The position numbers and the translations under genes were made by a program. The notes under the pieces are model-generated. The model worked only from the letters and a program-made list of their open reading frames with translations. It did not search any database and was not told the origin of the DNA. Below are positions 22,042-29,834 of a stretch of 42,161 nucleotides of DNA, in pieces. Within the stretch, counting starts at the first letter, position 1. Each line of letters begins with the position of its first letter. Origin of the DNA: Paenibacillus sp. Root444D2 (GTDB lineage: Bacteria; Bacillota; Bacilli; Paenibacillales; NBRC-103111); assembly GCF_001426375.1 (NCBI RefSeq), contig NZ_LMEO01000050.1, forward strand, positions 875,179-917,339, written 5' to 3'.

Positions 22042-22674
22042 ATGAACAGAGAGCAAGGACTTAAAGAAATCGAGCGCACCCGTATCATTGCCATCGTTCG
22101 AGGTGTGCAAGAAACACACATTCTCTCTTTAGCTGACGCACTTCTTACAGGTGGCATTACCGTAATGGAGGTCACACTCAATACACCAGGGGCTCTGCGT
22201 ATGATTCGTGAGCTGCAGGATAAATCGGGTCAGCGCATGTTTATTGGCGCGGGTACTGTACTAGATCTAGAAGATGCTAAGAAAGCAGTCCATGCCGGTG
22301 CTTCGTTCTTAGTGACTCCGAATATGGATGAGGAAGTGATCCGCTGGGCTAGTACGGAGGGGATTCCGATTTTCCCAGGTGCTATGACACCAACCGAAAT
22401 CGTTAAAGCATGGAAGGCTGGCGCTACGGCCGTTAAAGTATTTCCGAGCGCGAGCTTAGGTCTCACATATATCAAAGAATTGATGGGTCCTCTAGACCAA
22501 ATTCCATTGATAGCCGTCGGCGGGGTTACGGAGGAGAATATCAAACAATTCCTAAACATTGGTTGTTACGGATTAGGCATCGGTGGCTCCTTGATTAATC
22601 TCAAAGAAATCGAAGCAGGCCGCTTCGAGTGGGTTACAGATAAAGCTGCAAGTCTCCTTGCTGCTTCGCGTTAG
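22042..22674 (+). CDS. eda: bifunctional 4-hydroxy-2-oxoglutarate / KDPG aldolase
   Basis: 210 residues. It splits 2-keto-3-deoxy-6-phosphogluconate into pyruvate and glyceraldehyde-3-phosphate. The Schiff-base lysine is Lys132 (ATAVKVFPSASLG), Glu43 (MEVTLNTPG) is the catalytic acid/base, and Arg20 (AIVRG) and Thr92-Pro93 (LVTPNMD) complete the site, with GAGTVLDLEDAKKAV and AVGGVTEENI. Normal length; GGAGG precedes the ATG. It stands alone: no KDG kinase, gluconate dehydratase or uronate gene is near, although a glucose dehydrogenase lies about 6 kb upstream. In B. subtilis the gene is called kdgA. Confidence 0.93.
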   Translation: MNREQGLKEIERTRIIAIVRGVQETHILSLADALLTGGITVMEVTLNTPGALRMIRELQDKSGQRMFIGAGTVLDLEDAKKAVHAGASFLVTPNMDEEVIRWASTEGIPIFPGAMTPTEIVKAWKAGATAVKVFPSASLGLTYIKELMGPLDQIPLIAVGGVTEENIKQFLNIGCYGLGIGGSLINLKEIEAGRFEWVTDKAASLLAASR

Positions 22675-22686
22675 GACAAACAAAAA

Positions 22687-22730
22687 AACCATCTTCCTCC
22701 GTATGTGAGGTTGATGGTTATTTATTTTGA
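22687..22730. terminator. bidirectional intrinsic terminator
   Basis: AACCATC (22687-22693) pairs with GATGGTT (22713-22719), with an inner CCTC/GAGG stem; T-rich on both strands (ATTTATTTT and TTTTTTTG). It lies between the aldolase and the converging regulator gene and overlaps the last codons of the latter. Confidence 0.75.
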
Positions 22731-23350
22731 CGAATAATATAGACACACTTGCTAGCACCCTTCGCTAAACACTCGGTTCGCTCCACGTTCGCGTCAAGCA
22801 AATTCCGAAACAAGGCTAACTCACACTGACAAGCTTGGGCAAAAGTATTCGCCACCTGCGTTATCGGACAGTTATGTTCACTAAACATATACGCGTCCTC
22901 TCCAAGCTGTGACCAGTCCACCATATATCCATTCTCGTTCTGAATAGACGCTAACTCAGCCACCCGTTCTTCCAAGCTTTTCTCATTCATACGCGATTGA
23001 TACCGGGATTCAAGCTTAGCTTGCCTGCCTTCAAAAAGTCGTTCGATCTTCTCTTGACCTTCGTCTTCTAATAATTCATCAAGCAAATCGAGCGTCAATT
23101 GCATGTATTTCTTAGGAAACAATTCATCTGCTTGCGGAGCTAATGTATAGACGTTAGACGGTCTTCCCATAGCTTGCCTAACCAGCTTCGTTTCGAGCAG
23201 ATCATCCTTCTCCAAGGAATGGATATGACGCCTGACAGCCATTTCCGTAATTCCGAGCTGTTTGGAAATATCATGGACACTTAGTGGTCCCTGAGTTTTG
23301 AGCATAGAAAGAATCACTTTACGCGTGGATGTCTCAAGTGCATGATTCAC
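22718..23350 (-). CDS. winged-helix regulator with C-terminal cysteine cluster (SufR-like)
   Basis: 210 residues from the GTG at 23350 (AGGTAGGTGAG upstream). Residues 8-70 form a DeoR/ArsR-like winged helix: TRKVILSMLKTQGPLSVHDISKQLGITEMAVRRHIHSLEKDDLLETKLVRQAMGRPSNVYTL. The C-terminal half has Cys161, 174, 176, 194 and 202 (HNCPITQVANTFAQACQCELALF...ERTECLAKGASKCVYII). This matches Fe-S or metal-sensing regulators of the SufR type and the tail of V4R-like domains. The C-X12-C step is as in SufR; later spacings differ. A [4Fe-4S] or ligand sensor is likely; targets are unknown. Confidence 0.8.
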   Translation of the reverse strand: MNHALETSTRKVILSMLKTQGPLSVHDISKQLGITEMAVRRHIHSLEKDDLLETKLVRQAMGRPSNVYTLAPQADELFPKKYMQLTLDLLDELLEDEGQEKIERLFEGRQAKLESRYQSRMNEKSLEERVAELASIQNENGYMVDWSQLGEDAYMFSEHNCPITQVANTFAQACQCELALFRNLLDANVERTECLAKGASKCVYIIRQNK

Positions 23351-23395
23351 TCTCTCACCTACCTCGGAACTGTCATTTATGTCTCATTTTACAGC

Positions 23396-23407
23396 ATTGT
23401 TAACAAT
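23396..23407. promoter_or_regulatory. perfect 12-bp palindrome upstream of the SufR-like gene
   Basis: ATTGTTAACAAT (23396-23407) lies 46 bases before the GTG start, just upstream of a possible minus-strand -10 (TAAAAT, 23383-23388). It is a candidate autoregulatory operator. Confidence 0.4.
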
Positions 23408-23434
23408 AAGTAAATTAAGAAACAACTATGTATG

Positions 23435-23866
23435 TTATTCCAATTCGCTCTTAATAAAAGCTCGAACACTCGCTGCAAATTCTTCAAAAGCTGCTGGAAG
23501 TTTCGAGATTAGCGGGTTCAATTCCTGGCGGTTCCAGTCAACATAATCTTGGACAAGAGGCTTTCTGAGCTTCACGAGCTGAAGCAGCGTCCCTGTCAAC
23601 GATTCGGAATAGGCACCTTCTCCATGTACAATTTCCACGATATCCTCATAGCTGCTAGCATCTCTTAGTATAAAAGCATCAATCAGCAAGCTCCCAATAT
23701 CTGTCACTGTTTCGATCGCTAAATGCAGAACACGTTCCTGCGCAAGCTGCCATACAAGATCATTGGTACCTTTCGCCCACTGCTCTTCTAATTGCTTGCT
23801 AGCATCAGCTAAAGCAGCCAGAAACTGAATTCTTTGATTGATCTGTTCATGATTAATAAAATACAT
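23435..23866 (-). CDS. DUF86 / HepT-like protein (YutE family)
   Basis: 143 residues. The pattern MYFINHEQINQRIQFLAALADASKQL...LAIETVTDIGSLLIDAFILRDASSYEDIVEIVHGEGAYSESL...LVKLRKPLVQDYVDWNRQEL matches YutE-type DUF86 proteins. In HepT toxins the RNase/AMPylation target motif is R-X4-6-HY; here it reads RKPLVQDY, with Asp in place of His, so nuclease activity is doubtful. No adjacent MNT nucleotidyltransferase antitoxin gene exists, so this is probably not a toxin-antitoxin pair. ATG with GGAG eight bases upstream, four bases after the stop of a 37-residue membrane protein. Confidence 0.8.
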   Translation of the reverse strand: MYFINHEQINQRIQFLAALADASKQLEEQWAKGTNDLVWQLAQERVLHLAIETVTDIGSLLIDAFILRDASSYEDIVEIVHGEGAYSESLTGTLLQLVKLRKPLVQDYVDWNRQELNPLISKLPAAFEEFAASVRAFIKSELE

Positions 23867-23870
23867 GGGG

Positions 23871-23984
23871 CTATCTCCGTCCTCTTTTTCGCCATTTCGT
23901 CCAAATCATCATTGCAAAAAAAGTAATTATAACCAGAAATACTAACAATACAGCCTGCATGACGTATTCATAACTCACGTTCAT
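23871..23984 (-). CDS. 37-residue single-span membrane protein
   Basis: MNVSYEYVMQAVLLVFLVII followed by TFFAMMIWTKWRKRGRR. One transmembrane helix (about 9-28) and a strongly basic C-terminus, so probably N-out/C-in. AGAGGGTGA abuts the ATG, and the stop lies four bases before the YutE-family ATG, so the two are co-translated. Family not recognised; the tight coupling is the best evidence that it is real. Confidence 0.65.
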   Translation of the reverse strand: MNVSYEYVMQAVLLVFLVIITFFAMMIWTKWRKRGRR

Positions 23985-24137
23985 TCACCCTCTTGACTTT
24001 CACTTGGTTCATTCTACTCTCAGTTTATCGCGGGTGCGGGGGAGCGTCAAGCCAAGCAAGATTCTCATGGGAACCGTATTGTTCTCTCATTTCTTTCATG
24101 ATAGAGTGAAAAAAGTGAAAAAAGGAGAGTCATAGAC

Positions 24138-25190
24138 ATGTTATCAAGGCCCAAGCTTACCGAAATCGACATCGTACGCGCAATAGCGATCATCGCAGTC
24201 CTCGTCATTCATGGTACTTCAGGCGCGACTCAGCTGCCGTTAGGAACTGGGTCTCATGCCGTATTTTTCATCCTCAACAAGACCAGCTTGTTCACCGTTC
24301 CACTCTTTATTTGGATTAGCGGTGTTGTCTTATTTTATACGTACTACGACCGCTGGGAGCCGGGAATGTCGCGGGTTTTCTGGACGAAACGTTTGCGAAA
24401 AATTCTGATTCCCTATGTGCTTTGGTCATTTTTTTATTACTTGTTCAATCTATTCATATTTCATGGCAACATTGGTTTTGACCTTATATATGTAATCAAA
24501 CTGCTCATCTCGGGAAATGCTAGCTATCATCTCTATTATATGGTCATTATTGTTCAGTTCTATCTCTTATTCCCTCTGATGATTACGGCTGCTAGACGGT
24601 CTCATCGGTTTCGCCAAGGACTTATTCCTATAGGTATCGGTATTCAAGCAGTTGCTTACTGCTTTCATCATTGGGTGTATCCTCTTCCAGAGTACGCCTC
24701 ACTGTTTCTAAGCTATTCAGCTTTATTTGCTTTCGGCGCTTTCATGGGCATTCATTATGCGGCCATTGTTGCTTGGTCTAACCGCTATAAAGGTTGGATT
24801 TGGAGCATCATGCTCCTAGCAGGTGCCGCTTTTGTGGGGATGCTATTGCTCCACGAATACGGGCTCGCTTCTATAGAAAATTCATGGTTCGAGCTAGCGC
24901 TTCTCCTGTATTGTATGGCGATCCCGCTATGCTGCATGCAATGGGGGCGTAAGCTGCACGAGAGCGGCTCACCGCTCGGCACCGTCTTATCTGCCTTAGG
25001 CGGAGCTTCTTTCGGCATCTACCTCGTACATCCTGCGCTTCTGACGCTTTGGGATCGCATCGCGCCAGCGAAGGAGCAGCTCTGGCTGTACGATCTACAC
25101 ACGGTCGCGTCGATTCTCATCGGACTGCTTGGCTCTTGGCTGCTCGTGCGGCTGTATGCGAGCGCACAAAGAAAAGGTTCCGCCAACTGA
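24138..25190 (+). CDS. acyltransferase family 3 membrane protein
   Basis: 350 residues, about ten transmembrane helices. The family start KLTEIDIVRAIAIIAVLVIHGTSG, with the catalytic-type His in VIHG, is followed by FFILNKTSLFTVPLFIWISGVVLFYTY, RLRKILIPYVLWSFFYYLF, and the closing LGGASFGIYLVHPALL. These enzymes O-acetylate surface polysaccharides, peptidoglycan or lipids, taking acetyl groups across the membrane; the acceptor is unknown. GGAGAG precedes the ATG. Monocistronic, with a terminator overlapping the stop. Confidence 0.9.
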   Translation: MLSRPKLTEIDIVRAIAIIAVLVIHGTSGATQLPLGTGSHAVFFILNKTSLFTVPLFIWISGVVLFYTYYDRWEPGMSRVFWTKRLRKILIPYVLWSFFYYLFNLFIFHGNIGFDLIYVIKLLISGNASYHLYYMVIIVQFYLLFPLMITAARRSHRFRQGLIPIGIGIQAVAYCFHHWVYPLPEYASLFLSYSALFAFGAFMGIHYAAIVAWSNRYKGWIWSIMLLAGAAFVGMLLLHEYGLASIENSWFELALLLYCMAIPLCCMQWGRKLHESGSPLGTVLSALGGASFGIYLVHPALLTLWDRIAPAKEQLWLYDLHTVASILIGLLGSWLLVRLYASAQRKGSAN

Positions 25191-25206
25191 GCGGAACCTT
25201 CTTTCA
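25174..25206. terminator. bidirectional intrinsic terminator overlapping the acyltransferase stop
   Basis: AAGGTTCCGC (25174-25183) pairs with GCGGAACCTT (25191-25200); CTTTCATTT follows on the plus strand and TTTTCTTTG on the minus. It separates the converging acyltransferase and TPR genes. Confidence 0.85.
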
Positions 25207-25869
25207 TTTAAAGCGGGCTAATAGCGCCCATCGCCGCTGCTGTCTGCGGCTGTAACGCGGCAAGCCGCGGTGAATATCCAGCGCTTCGCGGTAAGCGCGC
25301 TTAGCATCTTCTCCGCGGCCGAGCTGCTGGTACAGCTGGCCAAGACGGTAGTAAGCTTCAACCGACGAAGAATGCAGGTCTCGGAATTGCTCGATGTATT
25401 GCGCCGCTCTCACTGGTGACGATGAAGCCAAAGCTTCACCAAGTCGTAAATAAGCTTCGCCAAATTTGACTCGTGGATTTAATTCTACCGCTTTGAGCAT
25501 ATAGCTTTCACCCTTGATGAGATCTCCTAGCTTAAGGTGGCAAAGGCCAATCTCATAGTGGACGTCTGCAGATTCTTCCATAATAGACAGGGTTTGTTCC
25601 AAGTAGGGAAGCGCTTCGCTGAACTTTTTGCGCTCGATTAGAATCCTTGCCAACTCCAATTTAGCTGACGTATTGTGCGGATTAGCGTGCAAGTCACTTC
25701 GCAATCTAGATGCTCTGCGGCTTAATTGAAATGGCTTGAAAATGTTTGGTGTTAACCCGATAAATCTTCTATCCAGCACGTACAGAATGACTAATAAAAT
25801 AAGAAGAGCAAGAAACGGATTGCCAACAAGACGCCATAATAAACCGAAAGCAAGTAATTTAGTAAGCAC
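25204..25869 (-). CDS. membrane-anchored TPR-repeat protein
   Basis: 221 residues from the GTG at 25869, which has AAGGAGG seven bases upstream (a TTG at 25887 overlaps it). One or two N-terminal membrane segments (LLAFGLLWRLVGNPFLALLILLVILYVLD) precede four TPR-like units, e.g. AKLELARILIERKKFSEALPYLEQTLSIM, ADVHYEIGLCHLKLGDLIKGESYMLKAVELNP, AYLRLGEALASSSPVRAAQYIEQF and EAYYRLGQLYQQLGRGEDAKRAYREALDIH. A protein-protein scaffold facing the cytoplasm is likely; the partner is unknown. Basic C-terminus. Confidence 0.85.
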   Translation of the reverse strand: MLTKLLAFGLLWRLVGNPFLALLILLVILYVLDRRFIGLTPNIFKPFQLSRRASRLRSDLHANPHNTSAKLELARILIERKKFSEALPYLEQTLSIMEESADVHYEIGLCHLKLGDLIKGESYMLKAVELNPRVKFGEAYLRLGEALASSSPVRAAQYIEQFRDLHSSSVEAYYRLGQLYQQLGRGEDAKRAYREALDIHRGLPRYSRRQQRRWALLARFK

Positions 25870-25934
25870 GGTAAACCCTCCTTTCAACTTCCTTATCCTA
25901 CCATAATCTTCCTAGTTTGGTCATCCCTATTCAA

Positions 25935-25967
25935 AGAAAAAAGCACTCAGCCTTCAGCTAAGTGCTT
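25935..25967 (-). terminator. minus-strand intrinsic terminator
   Basis: AAGCACTCAGC (25941-25951) pairs with GCTAAGTGCTT (25957-25967, one mismatch). Only the minus strand has the T tract (TTTTTTCTTT). No minus-strand gene ends nearby; the nearest upstream one ends at 26336, so its transcript would run antisense through the small gene at 26057-26317. Confidence 0.65.
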
Positions 25968-26003
25968 CCACGATTTACTATTCATCTGAAGGATAGAGCA
26001 TCA

Positions 26004-26033
26004 TTCGAGATTTTTTTGAAGCGGTGCTATAAT
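26004..26033 (+). promoter_or_regulatory. candidate extended -10 promoter
   Basis: TGCTATAAT (26025-26033) is a perfect extended -10 (TGnTATAAT), with a weak TTCGAG (26004-26009) 18 bases upstream. It precedes the small membrane protein at 26057. Confidence 0.6.
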
Positions 26034-26056
26034 GAAAAGAAAAAGGGAGTTTATCT

Positions 26057-26317
26057 ATGAGCGATCCACGTAAAGAAATTTGGCACAAAAGAAAACAACT
26101 GGGAAGATCCAAGTATTTAATTCTGTTCGGCCTGCTCCCTTGGGGCATCGGACTCACGTTATTGTTTAGTGTCATCGAATTTCTTAGTTTTCAAGAGCTC
26201 AAATTAGTTTGGCTGCCGATTCGTCTTCTCGTCTTTGTCTTCATAGGTTTCTTCGTGGCTAACGCACGCTGGCACGCGATGGAAAGCCGCTACGAACCAT
26301 ATACTAGACGACCTTAA
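26057..26317 (+). CDS. small two-span membrane protein
   Basis: 86 residues. Basic start (MSDPRKEIWHKRKQLGRSK), then two transmembrane segments (YLILFGLLPWGIGLTLLFSVIEFL and LVWLPIRLLVFVFIGFFVANARW) and a charged tail. Family not recognised. AAAGGGAG precedes the ATG; it has its own promoter and a terminator overlapping the stop codon. Possibly subject to antisense transcription from the convergent gene. Confidence 0.75.
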   Translation: MSDPRKEIWHKRKQLGRSKYLILFGLLPWGIGLTLLFSVIEFLSFQELKLVWLPIRLLVFVFIGFFVANARWHAMESRYEPYTRRP

Positions 26318-26335
26318 CGGTCGTTTATTTTTTTA
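26308..26335 (+). terminator. intrinsic terminator overlapping a stop codon
   Basis: ACGACC (26308-26313) pairs with GGTCGT (26319-26324); the loop holds the TAA stop, and TTATTTTTTTATT follows. Confidence 0.75.
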
Positions 26336-26737
26336 TTAATGTAAAAAGGTCTGATCTTCCACATCGTCTGTATGAAAAAGCGAAGCTGTGTGAGTACGAT
26401 GAAAATGTTCCTCCAGCTCTTTCCGAATCGAACCGAACGACAGGATTTCTTCTATGAACGCCTCGCGCTCACCCCACTCTTTATCAATATCCTTGTTATT
26501 GAACAATTCCTCAGAAACATCTTTAAACGCCTCATGTAAATTGTTATCATACCAGTCGATTTCATTCGATGCTTCTTTGCGGTACACATGTCTCATGTCA
26601 AAGTCGTTATCCTTCGTGGCCGTGAATTCAGCTAGTAAAATTCCTTCTGTGCCATCGGCTTTAACTTCGACATCGGCGCACCGAACATCATTGCGTTCTG
26701 TGAAGCGAACAATGTTCGCCTGTTTAATTTCCCTCAT
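26336..26737 (-). CDS. hypothetical acidic cytoplasmic protein
   Basis: 133 residues, strongly acidic, with no signal or membrane segment. AGGAGG lies about eight bases before the ATG at 26737. Recognisable features are limited: REIKQANIVRFTERNDVRCADVEVKADGTEGILLAEFTATKDNDFDMRHVYRKE looks beta-rich, and the rest is helical with two histidines in FHRTHTASLFHTDDVED. I do not recognise a family. No terminator lies directly after its stop. Confidence 0.7.
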   Translation of the reverse strand: MREIKQANIVRFTERNDVRCADVEVKADGTEGILLAEFTATKDNDFDMRHVYRKEASNEIDWYDNNLHEAFKDVSEELFNNKDIDKEWGEREAFIEEILSFGSIRKELEEHFHRTHTASLFHTDDVEDQTFLH

Positions 26738-26797
26738 GTCATACCCTCCTAATGTTACCTTTTATTAAGAAGAGTATTTCCAGTTTTATAGGATTTA

Positions 26798-28624
26798 TCA
26801 AACGCTTGGAGTGAACCATATTTTTCGAAAATCAACCCAACCCAAATCGTTAATGCTCACTCCCTTGATCGAATCATGATACGTGGTTTGCTGAGAACGA
26901 TGGAGCACGAACAGAAACGATTTCTCCTCCTGAAGCACTTCAATTAACTCGTTTAGCTTGCATATGCGCGCTTCTTGACTTGCATTTTGGAGAATTTGAT
27001 CGATTTCTGCATCAACCCATGCCATTTGATCGCTATTTAAATGGGCGCGGACGTAGCTGTTACTTTGCTTAAGCGTCTGAATAATATGAAGGTCATAATC
27101 GCTTTCCATACAAATGTGATAGAATATGAGGTCCGCTTCTTGGATCGTGTCCAGCGCCATCATATCTGATTTACTCCGGGTTGTCAGTTCAATCCTAATT
27201 CCAATTTTGATACACTGCTCACAGATCCATAACGCATCTTCGTTGTTGTTACTATAAATGTACATGTGAAGGGGCTCACCGTCATACTCCATTTCATCAA
27301 GAAGGCGCTTAGCCTCTACGAAATCAGTACGATAACCGGAGACAGTTCCTTTGCGATCCAACATCGGTAAAAAACTGCTGGCAGGTGCTTCTCTGAAGCC
27401 TCCAAGCTCCTCAATCATTCGATCACGATCCATAATCAGGTCAATCGCTTTGCGGAATCGAGTATCCTGCTGAGGCCCTTTTTTATTCTGATTAAAAGTG
27501 AGCAGGCTGCAGCCGAGAATCGACTGCTCAATCTGGTGCCATTCCGTATCTTTACCGACAGCACCAACAGGCTTACGGGAATTCGTATGGTCGCAAAGTA
27601 CTTGCACCATATCCCAACTAGGGCCAACCTCAGATAAATCCTGCGGCAAAAGCCAGATTTCCACTTGATCCAGATGTGGCCTAACTCCAAAATATCCATC
27701 GAAAGCACGAAGTTTACAGATATAATCATCATTTCGTTCAAGCCTGAATGGTCCTGTCCCAATGGGCATACGTCCGAAGATTCCCTCGTTATCCCGACAA
27801 ATATCCTCCGGCAGGATAGCCATCGAGGAATGCGATAACTGCTGCAAAAAGAGCACATTCGGCTGTATCAACTCGATAGCAATCGCACTTCGATTTAGTA
27901 CCGTCATATTCTCAATACTTTCGCTCATCCAACCTTGACATGCCGAAAGACCAAGCTCTTTCAATCTCGAAAATGTGTAAAAAACATCATGCGCTGTCAT
28001 CTCTCTGCCATGATGAAACAGCACGCCTTTTCGCAAATAGAACGTATAATATAAGCCATCCTCGCTAACTTCCCAATAATGCGCCAAATGGGGCTCAAAG
28101 ATCCTTGTTTGCGGATTATACACAATCAGTGTGTCAAATATTTGATTAATGAGATGACAGTCGAATGCATAAAAAGAGTGCGCCGGATCCAAAGTCACCA
28201 ACCATTTATAGACCGGAAACCGTAGTGTATCCTTGTAACGCTCCTCAAGTTCGACTGCACGATAACCAAAAAAACTGAACAACCAATCGATGAAAGAGTC
28301 CTGCAGCCCCTCTCCCTTGCCCAATTGGTGTATCAGTTCAATCGTCCCTTTATAATCGCCTCGGCCCGCCAGCTCCATCGCCTGCTTGGAAATCATATCC
28401 TCCGAGGAAACAAGAAACGTAAGCTCGGAGACATTACCTCTTCCTCTTCCAGGCTTCCAGGATACCCAGCCATGCTCCATCATTTTTTTAAGCAAAATCT
28501 TTACATTACGTGTTGTACAATACAATCTATCTGCCAATTCATCTAACGTTATAGGTTGTGGTTCATGTTCTACCCCATGTTCAAAACTAGCTCGAAGCTC
28601 TAAGAAATGGGTCAAAAGCTGCAT
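26798..28624 (-). CDS. SgrR-like transcriptional regulator with solute-binding domain
   Basis: 608 residues from the ATG at 28624 (GGAAAGG upstream; ATGs at 28633 and 28642 are possible). The N-terminal winged helix (ITLDELADRLYCTTRNVKILLKKMMEHGWVSWKPGRGRGN) matches SgrR_N. From about residue 160 an SBP_bac_5 oligopeptide-binding fold follows (LDPAHSFYAFDCHLINQIFDTLIVYNPQTRIFEPHLAHYWEVSEDGLYYTFYLRKGVLFHHGREMTAHDVFYTFSRL). The domain binds a small molecule in the cytoplasm and sets gene activity. In E. coli SgrR senses sugar-phosphate stress; ligand and targets here are unknown. The nearest divergent gene is the 49-residue protein at 28739. Confidence 0.9.
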   Translation of the reverse strand: MQLLTHFLELRASFEHGVEHEPQPITLDELADRLYCTTRNVKILLKKMMEHGWVSWKPGRGRGNVSELTFLVSSEDMISKQAMELAGRGDYKGTIELIHQLGKGEGLQDSFIDWLFSFFGYRAVELEERYKDTLRFPVYKWLVTLDPAHSFYAFDCHLINQIFDTLIVYNPQTRIFEPHLAHYWEVSEDGLYYTFYLRKGVLFHHGREMTAHDVFYTFSRLKELGLSACQGWMSESIENMTVLNRSAIAIELIQPNVLFLQQLSHSSMAILPEDICRDNEGIFGRMPIGTGPFRLERNDDYICKLRAFDGYFGVRPHLDQVEIWLLPQDLSEVGPSWDMVQVLCDHTNSRKPVGAVGKDTEWHQIEQSILGCSLLTFNQNKKGPQQDTRFRKAIDLIMDRDRMIEELGGFREAPASSFLPMLDRKGTVSGYRTDFVEAKRLLDEMEYDGEPLHMYIYSNNNEDALWICEQCIKIGIRIELTTRSKSDMMALDTIQEADLIFYHICMESDYDLHIIQTLKQSNSYVRAHLNSDQMAWVDAEIDQILQNASQEARICKLNELIEVLQEEKSFLFVLHRSQQTTYHDSIKGVSINDLGWVDFRKIWFTPSV

Positions 28625-28658
28625 ACTCAACATCCTTTCCATAAAAGGGGAAATCGTT

Positions 28659-28677
28659 AAAGAGAATTATACTCTTT
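28659..28677. promoter_or_regulatory. inverted repeat over the SgrR-like gene's -10 region
   Basis: AAAGAG (28659-28664) and CTCTTT (28672-28677) flank ATTATA, which reads TATAAT on the minus strand (28666-28671) and would be the -10 of the SgrR-like gene. Overlap of a palindrome and a -10 suggests autorepression. Confidence 0.4.
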
Positions 28678-28738
28678 TTGTTCCCCTTATTCTAGATGTA
28701 AACTAGACCTAACAGGAAAAGAAAGGAAGGTGAACCGT

Positions 28739-28888
28739 ATGCAACCTACAGATCTATACGTATCCGAGAAGCTGATGCAATGGCAGCAGCAAGATTTGGA
28801 AAGCGAAGCTCGCGAGCATTGGAAATGGAAATCGATTAAAAAACGAAAAGTCTACATGCTTCTAACTAACTTATTCATCTTCGTTTAA
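28739..28888 (+). CDS. 49-residue hypothetical protein
   Basis: MQPTDLYVSEKLMQWQQQDL, then a Glu/Arg/Trp/Lys-rich stretch (ESEAREHWKWKSIKKRKVYM) and a hydrophobic end (LLTNLFIFV). AAGGAAGGTGA lies before the ATG, a strong ribosome site. Family not recognised. It is divergent from the SgrR-like gene by 114 bases, and its last 14 bases overlap the 3' end of the convergent VanZ gene. By analogy with sgrR-sgrS/setA layouts, a target of the divergent regulator is conceivable, but the sequence does not show it. Confidence 0.6.
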   Translation: MQPTDLYVSEKLMQWQQQDLESEAREHWKWKSIKKRKVYMLLTNLFIFV

Positions 28889-29381
28889 TCCTAGTTCTTA
28901 TCCAGAGAACCACTAGGACGAGGAGAACGGCCAGAAGTATACCGATGGCATCAACAGCAACATCAATCCCATGCCCCGTTCGATCCTTTACAAAAGTTTG
29001 ATGCCATTCATCGGAAGCCGCATAAACTAACGAAATGATGGAGGAGGTGAGCAGTGCCATGACCACTTTTACAGGCTTCGCCAGCAGTGCTAAGGACCAG
29101 AGCAGGGCAAGGACAGCGTACTCGCTAACATGCCCTGCTTTTCTTATGAAGAACTCGACGACACCAATGGGATCCTGCCACGAGATCTTTTGGTGGTCAT
29201 AGGAGAACTCCCAATGTGGGAATAAGTTCATCAGTTGAACACCCGAAAGCTTGGATTCCAACAACGGCCGCAAGCTCTGCTGCTGGTACGATTCTGCCGA
29301 CTTTAAAAAAATAAACGCCATCCAAAGGACGGCAGCAATCAAGAAAAAATAGAAATAAAATTTTGAATATGATTTCAACAT
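28875..29381 (-). CDS. VanZ family membrane protein
   Basis: 168 residues with four or five transmembrane segments. VanZ signature: WMAFIFLKSAESYQQQS near the start, FFIRKAGHVSEYAVLALLWSLAL, and SLVYAASDEWHQTFVKDRTGHGIDVAVDAIGILLAVLLV with the conserved DE-HQ and GR-G-DV-D pattern (here GHGIDVAVD). The role of VanZ-like proteins is mostly unknown (teicoplanin tolerance in the founding member). AAGGGGAA lies upstream of the ATG. Downstream of and probably co-transcribed with the small membrane protein at 29398. Confidence 0.88.
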   Translation of the reverse strand: MLKSYSKFYFYFFLIAAVLWMAFIFLKSAESYQQQSLRPLLESKLSGVQLMNLFPHWEFSYDHQKISWQDPIGVVEFFIRKAGHVSEYAVLALLWSLALLAKPVKVVMALLTSSIISLVYAASDEWHQTFVKDRTGHGIDVAVDAIGILLAVLLVLVVLWIRTRIKRR

Positions 29382-29397
29382 GAGTGGATCATTCCCC

Positions 29398-29685
29398 TTA
29401 AGGATTCAATTTCTTACGAATGCTAAATAAAGCAAAAAATTCAATAACCATCAGATTTACTGCGGATACCCCATAAAAGGCCATTCCAAACATCATGCGG
29501 AACGGATCATCTGTCACAGACTTCCACCAAAACGCAGCAGCCAACGTCATAACCATATTCAAAGCTGTCGTTATCCAGAAAGAGAAGCCCAATCGATTCG
29601 TTTTCCGCATTAACCACACACCGATGACAAACGGAATTACAAAAGCTACACCTAAGAAAACCCAATACAACACCGCATTCGACAC
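29398..29685 (-). CDS. small three-span membrane protein
   Basis: 95 residues from the GTG at 29685 (GGGAG and GGAGA upstream; a longer frame to 29709 would begin at TTG without a site). Three hydrophobic segments: AVLYWVFLGVAFVIPFVIGVWLM, FWITTALNMVMTLAAAFWW, and MFGMAFYGVSAVNLMVIEFFALF. Family not recognised. It ends 16 bases before the VanZ start, so the two form an operon. Confidence 0.7.
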   Translation of the reverse strand: MSNAVLYWVFLGVAFVIPFVIGVWLMRKTNRLGFSFWITTALNMVMTLAAAFWWKSVTDDPFRMMFGMAFYGVSAVNLMVIEFFALFSIRKKLNP

Positions 29686-29834
29686 TCTCCAACACTCCCA
29701 CACGATCAACTAGTTTATTCTAATAGGTTAGCATGAATAACCGGCTGAAAACAACGTTTGCCGCCCTTTGCAACAGAAACGTCAAATGGTTATGCTGGGA
29801 AGAAAAACTATAGAAAAATTCTCCGATGCAGGAC

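Noticed and set aside
23435..23866. HepT/MNT toxin-antitoxin pair
   Set aside because: No nucleotidyltransferase partner is adjacent and the toxin motif His is replaced by Asp.
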